Shown: in pieces, positions 34,969 through 38,281 of the stretch
Position numbering within the stretch: position 1 is the stretch's first letter
How the letters are laid out: every line of letters starts with the position of its first letter
Assembly (NCBI RefSeq): GCF_000430685.1
Contig: NZ_AUMM01000035.1
Location: 1 to 38,281 of the forward strand
Direction: 5' to 3'
Source of the DNA: Tuberibacillus calidus DSM 17572
Lineage (GTDB): Bacteria > Bacillota > Bacilli > Bacillales > Sporolactobacillaceae
Length of the DNA: 38,281 nt
Translations under genes and position numbers: made by a program
The notes under the pieces: model-generated
Databases searched by the model: none
Told to the model about the DNA's origin: nothing
Seen by the model: the letters and a program-made list of their open reading frames with translations, nothing else

Positions 34969-35009
34969 AAGTTGACCGAGCGCATTTTGTCCGGTCAGCT
35001 TTTTTATTT
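34969..35009 (+). terminator. Terminator of the MFS gene
   Basis: AAGTTGACCG pairs with CGGTCAGCTT (one mismatch) and TTTTTATTTTT follows. Confidence 0.8.
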
Positions 35010-35101
35010 TTACATTGGGAGATGGATGGTAAAAATCTTTGATGGAAGCATGTTTTTCCATTCCTAATGTCGCTGGCTAGTGCTTCCTGATGAGGGCACT
35101 T

Positions 35102-35130
35102 TTGGTTTCATATCGTATTTGGTGTATAAT
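35102..35130 (+). promoter_or_regulatory. Promoter of the YdjO-like gene
   Basis: A consensus -10 TATAAT (35125-35130) is 17 bases after a weak -35 TTGGTT (35102-35107). Confidence 0.65.
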
Positions 35131-35161
35131 AAGGGCAACATATATGAAGGGGGACCTTTAA

Positions 35162-35344
35162 ATGGCCTTTAATCGAAATCAACGGGAACCAGTCCCAGAA
35201 GCTGAAACGACGGTGTGGGCGTGTACAAATGAGGATTGCTCCGGTTGGATGCGAGACGCTTTTTCTTTTGAAAAAGAGCCTAAGTGCCCCTTATGCCAAT
35301 CCGATATGGTTAAAGAAACGCGCATTTTGCCTGTGATTGAGTAA
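35162..35344 (+). CDS. YdjO-like cold-inducible zinc-binding protein
   Basis: The 60-residue protein has C21 and C26 in WACTNEDCSGWMRDAF and C42 and C45 in PKCPLCQSDMVKETR, a four-cysteine metal site. It resembles B. subtilis YdjO (W.CT.EDC.GW.R..F, then CPLC.S.MV). YdjO is reported as cold-induced; its biochemical role is unknown. The ATG has GGGGGAC upstream and a clean promoter. It stands alone; a possible short terminator with TTTTTT follows near 35450. Confidence 0.82.
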   Translation: MAFNRNQREPVPEAETTVWACTNEDCSGWMRDAFSFEKEPKCPLCQSDMVKETRILPVIE

Positions 35345-35471
35345 AAATCCCAAGTAGAAGTTGATCAATGTTTTAATCTTTTCCCGTTTGATAATGCGCA
35401 TATAATTGCATCATTAACCTTCAGAGCTGACTTAAAGTGAGCATTTACTCAGTTTTTTACACTTATGAACA

Positions 35472-35509
35472 AACAAAAAAACTCACGCATGGACTGTTTG
35501 CGTGAGTTT
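35472..35509 (-). terminator. Terminator for the minus-strand 59-residue gene
   Basis: AAACTCACGCA (35479-35489) pairs perfectly over 11 bp with TGCGTGAGTTT (35499-35509); on the minus strand a run of seven T follows, then GTTTG. The 150 bp between it and the gene hold no recognisable feature. Confidence 0.8.
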
Positions 35510-35661
35510 GTGACCGCGGATAACTTGGGTAAAGAAAACCTGGCATTTATTCCATCAGCCGGTCTGACCGCGCATTTCGAAAACCCGGAAGCCAACTTTC
35601 AGGCTGGTTTACCGAGCGTAAACGGGGGGAATCGGCATCAAAGCATCCATCCCCCAAATTT

Positions 35662-35841
35662 TCATTCACCTTTTTTGATCATGTTTTTAATGTCTTCCAT
35701 TAAAGCGGCATTATTGAGCCGAATCAGTTCCTTCAATCCGTCACGAAGTCGTTCGACATCAATAGTGTCACCTTGTTTCAAGACGTATTGAACAACAATT
35801 CTTTCTAAGTCGGCTTGCGATATGCCGTATTCTTTTTCCAT
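35662..35841 (-). CDS. 59-residue acidic helical protein of unknown function
   Basis: A short frame starts at an ATG with AAAGGAG ten bases upstream and encodes MEKEYGISQADLERIVVQYV followed by LKQGDTIDVERLRDGLKELI and a charged helical end finishing MIKKGE. The product is amphipathic and probably all-helical, perhaps coiled-coil or dimeric. I do not recognise the family. A perfect terminator follows at 35472-35509 on the same strand. It was identified by its RBS, codon pattern and terminator rather than homology. Confidence 0.65.
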   Translation of the reverse strand: MEKEYGISQADLERIVVQYVLKQGDTIDVERLRDGLKELIRLNNAALMEDIKNMIKKGE

Positions 35842-36018
35842 CTTCGTTCATCTCCTTTATGACAATAATATCGTAAACAATTCGCGAAAAAATTTCAAAA
35901 CAAAAGATGTGTTACGGTGGATGAATCGTAAATCTTGGGAAAAATGACTGTGATACAGGTCATTGAGAAGGGATAAAAATCGACAATTTTCCCAATGCCA
36001 TAAACCGCAAATCCATGA

Positions 36019-36241
36019 TATGATATAGACATAAAGTTCAAGGATTTCAGTGAGTAGGCTAAGTTTCCGTTACCAAACGGAAGCCCTAACCCCAAACTTG
36101 CCGATGGCTTGTTTCCGCCGGGTTTGGATGACCCCCATCTCGCGGAAACCCGACAAGCCAGCACCTGAAGAACCTTGAATCTTGTGACCCCCTATTTAAT
36201 CCCTATTTTTTCCGGACGAGTTCCCCCGTCCGGATTTTTTT
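36019..36241 (+). ncRNA. Orphan structured C-rich RNA candidate (about 210 nt)
   Basis: A -10 TATGAT (36019-36024) precedes a region with no open frame that ends in a perfect terminator TCCGGACG/CGTCCGGA (36211-36234) and seven T. AGTTCAAGG (36035-36043) pairs with CCTTGAATCT (36173-36182). TTCAG pairs with CTGAA and GGCT with AGCC, closing a rod. Inside are the hairpins TTCCGTT/AACGGAA and GTTTCCGC/GCGGAAAC. Single-stranded loops repeat the C-rich words ACCCC or GACCCCC three times, as in Gram-positive regulatory RNAs that bind Shine-Dalgarno sequences. The -35 is weak. It does not fit the tmRNA, RNase P or SRP patterns I know; 6S RNA is not excluded. Confidence 0.6.
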
Positions 36242-36564
36242 TATATACGGAATGGTCAAGCCATCATAAGGCTTTGTCCCAACGATGGGGTGCTGTGATG
36301 GCACGCTTTTTTTATGAAAATGCGCTGTGAATGTTTTCTTTCTAAAGTTTGCGAAATTTTATCAGACTTCCACACAAGGAAAACGTTGCGCGGAAACCAA
36401 AAACGGAACGTTTTCCGCTTGCAGGCTGGTGTTAATTTGCACGGCATCCCGATATTAGGGAAAAGCAAACGTGATCATTAGCTCTGAGCGAGTTAATTAA
36501 AGGGATTTATGGAAATCTACATATTTCCTCCGTCTAAAGAAACAATAAAAACGGAGGTGTCAAA
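36242..36564. other. Gene-free spacer with a 10-bp inverted repeat
   Basis: GGAAAACGTT (36378-36387) and AACGTTTTCC (36407-36416) form a perfect inverted repeat with a 19-base loop. AAGGAAAACGTTGCGC here recurs (inverted) in the terminator at 25123-25138. No T-run follows. The rest, up to the RBS of the small gene at 36565, shows nothing recognisable. Confidence 0.45.
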
Positions 36565-36708
36565 ATGGCGAGGGAAAAGAAGCTGCGGGTGAATGCGGGA
36601 AAAACGGCATCTTCGGTAAATCCACAGGGTTTGTCGGAAGATGTCGCGGATCAACAGCCGCGATCCCAACTCGAACAAAGGGCGAAAAAGAAAAATACAA
36701 AAATTTAA
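36565..36708 (+). CDS. 47-residue basic protein, SASP-like
   Basis: A short frame with a strong RBS (CGGAGGTG) seven bases upstream encodes MAREKKLRVNAGKTASSVNP, then QGLSEDVADQQPRSQLEQRA and a lysine-rich end KKKNTKI. Composition (K, R, Q, N, S rich, no Cys or Trp, disordered) resembles minor small acid-soluble spore proteins or small basic spore proteins, but I cannot assign a named family. A perfect terminator immediately overlaps its stop codon, so it is a single-gene unit. No clear sporulation promoter was found. Confidence 0.65.
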   Translation: MAREKKLRVNAGKTASSVNPQGLSEDVADQQPRSQLEQRAKKKNTKI

Positions 36709-36736
36709 CTGCGGTCGAGACGGCCGCAGTTTTTTC
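36707..36736 (+). terminator. Terminator of the 47-residue basic protein gene
   Basis: AACTGCGG (36707-36714) pairs perfectly with CCGCAGTT (36724-36731), followed by TTTTC. Its first bases overlap the stop codon. Confidence 0.9.
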
Positions 36737-36942
36737 AATCTGTAAAGGAACAAGGAAATTCCCCTTTTTACACGTCGGTTTGCAGAGAACCATCATCTCA
36801 CAGATATAGAACCCCTTATTCTACGAATACCGCAAGGCCTGCCATCAAGGGTTTACGCAACATACTGGCTGCCTTTACAGGTGTACGAAACTTGTCCCAT
36901 CGTGTACAATCAACATAGACTGCCATAGTATGGAGGACAGAT

Positions 36943-37455
36943 ATGTTTGACCCAACCGTATTCGATAATCTCAAAGTTGTGTTAGAAGGCGCCATCTATG
37001 ATCTCGATTTGAAAGGCCAAACGCAAATCATTGACCGTTCAGACCTCGTGGATTTGGCAAAATTGACGCGAACGTACAGCATTGCTTTAGGTAATAAACA
37101 TGTGGAAGGGCTGATCGAGCTATCGACGGATGCCGAAAATTGGTCGGGAGAAATCCTAGAAACGGGGACCGATTACCCGTGCCATTTATTTTTGCAATTT
37201 TACTTGCGCATCAACGACATCGATCGCGATTGCGCAACCATTAAATTCCGCATCAGTCAAATCTGGCGTGCCTACAAACCGAAAATCGAACAGCAAATCA
37301 CATTCGTTTATAATAATACAGAACCCTCCATTTTTCACGACCAGATCAGTTTAACTTTCAATGAAACCGTCAACGAATCTTTTATCGCGGAAATTCCTCA
37401 ACTCCTTCACCTCATTTTAGAAACAATGACTGCTCTGGAAGACCTTGTGTCTTAA
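36943..37455 (+). CDS. Conserved hypothetical protein
   Basis: I do not recognise this 170-residue soluble, acidic protein. It opens MFDPTVFDNLKVVLEGAIYD and continues with a beta-rich half (LIELSTDAENWSGEILETG, HLFLQFYLRI, ATIKFRISQIW, QITFVYNN, ISLTFNETVNESF). It ends in a helix IPQLLHLILETMTALEDLV. The fold looks alpha-beta-alpha, with no obvious catalytic motif. The ATG has GGAGG upstream and a -10-like TACAAT about 35 bp before it. A bidirectional terminator separates it from the convergent GNAT gene. Confidence 0.75.
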   Translation: MFDPTVFDNLKVVLEGAIYDLDLKGQTQIIDRSDLVDLAKLTRTYSIALGNKHVEGLIELSTDAENWSGEILETGTDYPCHLFLQFYLRINDIDRDCATIKFRISQIWRAYKPKIEQQITFVYNNTEPSIFHDQISLTFNETVNESFIAEIPQLLHLILETMTALEDLVS

Positions 37456-37470
37456 ACATAAACATAGAAA

Positions 37471-37505
37471 ACGGGTGCTCACTTTGGAGTACCCGTAATC
37501 TTTTT
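37471..37505. terminator. Bidirectional terminator
   Basis: ACGGGT(G)CTC pairs with GAG(T)ACCCGT (37471-37496); TTTTT follows on the plus strand and TTTTC on the minus. It overlaps the last codons and stop of the convergent GNAT gene. Confidence 0.8.
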
Positions 37506-37979
37506 AGCCATCCGATACATGGGATAACCACCGATGTTCTCCTCTGCTAAGAGATAAAACCCATTTTTTTCATAAAAACGGAGTGCTGGCTTATTCGTCG
37601 TTGAAACCCTTAGGTGATATTCGTCAACACCTTGACTTTTCAAAAAAGCTTCTGCCCGTTCGATTTGCAGACGCCCATAACCTTTTCCCCGATAACCAGG
37701 TTTTAAATAAAATAAATCAACATAACCAATCCGTTTGCCCATGTACGTCACAATTTCAACTTCAAGCTGGCCGACCGGTTCTCCATCATGTTCCATGATC
37801 AGAAATCCGTCCGGAAAAAACAGCGTTTGAAAAGCCATCCATGCCAAGTAATGATTCGGGCTGACCACGTCATCCGTTGTACCCAGGCTGACTTTAAAGG
37901 AATCGCGCCGAAACTTTAACAAAGTCTCATGGTCTTTTTCAACGTTGATCCGTCGAAAAGTAAATGCCGCAGACATCAT
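37479..37979 (-). CDS. GNAT-family N-acetyltransferase
   Basis: The 166-residue protein has the GNAT core: FLIMEHDGEPVGQLEVEIV, then YVDLFYLKPGYRGKGYGRLQ with the acetyl-CoA pyrophosphate loop RGKGYG. YHLRVSTTNKPALRFYEKNGF follows near the end. The substrate is unknown. Two ATGs start it (MMSAAF) close behind GGGGGAG; the second is slightly better spaced. It is probably a single gene, its 3' end overlapping the terminator shared with the convergent gene at 36943. Confidence 0.87.
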   Translation of the reverse strand: MMSAAFTFRRINVEKDHETLLKFRRDSFKVSLGTTDDVVSPNHYLAWMAFQTLFFPDGFLIMEHDGEPVGQLEVEIVTYMGKRIGYVDLFYLKPGYRGKGYGRLQIERAEAFLKSQGVDEYHLRVSTTNKPALRFYEKNGFYLLAEENIGGYPMYRMAKKITGTPK

Positions 37980-38034
37980 ACTCCCCCATTTATGACCTCG
38001 TTAATATTGTATAGGTCAGCCCGGAAACGGTGAG

Positions 38035-38093
38035 AAAAAGCGGCAAATACCCTTCGAACCTTGCTTTTTTTGGAACGATACCGCCGCTTTTTT
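38035..38093. terminator. Long-loop hairpin, possible bidirectional terminator
   Basis: AAAAAGCGGC (38035-38044) pairs with GCCGCTTTTTT (38083-38093), with a further TTCGAACC/GGAACGA inner pairing. T-runs exist on both strands. It lies about 55 bp upstream of the GNAT start codon, so on the minus strand it would end transcription coming from the insertion-sequence side. Confidence 0.55.
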
Positions 38094-38095
38094 CG

Positions 38096-38186
38096 GTTTT
38101 ACCATCGGGAATCGGATGTTTTCTGTCAGCTTAATTAAATTTAACATCGAGAATCGGAAGTTTACCGCTAGTTTTTCAGTGTTTAC
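38096..38186. repeat. 42-bp imperfect tandem repeat cut by the insertion sequence
   Basis: CATCGGGAATCGGA (38103-38116) and CATCGAGAATCGGA (38145-38158) recur 42 bases apart, each preceded by TTTTACC/TTTAA. Further GTTTAC words lie up to the insertion boundary at 38187. Two copies only; the original length is unknown. Confidence 0.5.
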
Positions 38187-38281
38187 CCACTGACTTTGCA
38201 AATAAATGTTTTTAAACGGTAATGTAAATAAAATTTTACAAAAAAGGTATTTTTTATTAGACATTTATAAGAAAAACTCCT
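38187..38281 (+). mobile_element. Insertion sequence, 5' end (right copy)
   Basis: These 95 bases are the exact reverse complement of 257-351. The element body, and by analogy its transposase gene, would continue to the right on the plus strand beyond the window. The transposase start itself is not included. Confidence 0.75.

Noticed and set aside
36031-36241. 6S RNA, SRP RNA, RNase P RNA or tmRNA
   Set aside because: None of the conserved cores of RNase P, SRP or tmRNA that I know are present; 6S is structurally possible but the interior has hairpins instead of one clear central bubble, so it is left as unassigned.

Overview
The window looks like chromosomal DNA from a low-to-mid-GC, endospore-forming member of the Bacillales. 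Gene content and order recall the ytnP-trmB-ytzH-ytmP ... ytlQ-ytlP ... ytzE ... ytgP ... leuS ... ytpAB ... metK/pckA ... ytkD part of the Bacillus subtilis chromosome. Sporulation-linked genes (cse60, a GerT-like Hsp20), a leuS T-box, a HutP-type hut attenuator and strong AGGAGG-type ribosome binding sites all fit. Divergence and rearrangement relative to B. subtilis suggest a related but distinct family, possibly Sporolactobacillaceae-like; that placement is inference.

Layout. Both edges (1-351 and 38187-38281) are the 5' end of one insertion sequence in opposite orientations, bracketing the window; each abuts a short tandem repeat. From 1.0 to 6.3 kb lie a secreted/anchored protein, the lactonase ytnP, trmB, ytzH, ytmP, a repeat-rich spacer, and thpR-ytlQ. 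From 6.4 to 8.8 kb are cysK, the small regulator ytzE and a DUF6884-like gene. From 8.9 to 15.6 kb, mostly on the minus strand, are ytgP/murJ, cse60, a rhodanese, T-box-controlled leuS and an MFS exporter. From 15.8 to 21.7 kb are the terpenoid/phospholipid pair ytpA-ytpB, metK with a structured leader of a type I do not recognise, pckA with a CcpN-like operator, and ytkD. From 21.8 to 26.7 kb are small proteins, an Hsp20 protein, an amidase, a FAH-fold hydrolase with an overlapping acetyltransferase, and a 47-residue Cys-rich protein. The complete histidine-degradation operon hutP-hutH-hutU-hutI-hutG runs on the minus strand from 32.9 to 26.8 kb. From 33 to 38 kb are a DedA/VTT protein, an MFS transporter, a YdjO-like zinc protein, several small proteins, an orphan C-rich structured RNA candidate and a GNAT acetyltransferase.

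How the genes work together. HutH, HutU, HutI and HutG convert histidine to glutamate plus formamide; HutP controls a transcription attenuator just before hutH, and a cre-like site overlaps the hutP promoter. PckA (gluconeogenesis) carries a CcpN-type site. MetK and CysK serve sulfur amino acid and SAM metabolism. YtpA and YtpB form a membrane-lipid/terpenoid pair. No prophage, CRISPR, tRNA or rRNA is visible. The features most worth following up are the C-rich RNA near 36.1 kb, the metK leader, the ytnP leader with a perfect anti-Shine-Dalgarno, and two families of intergenic tandem/dispersed repeats.
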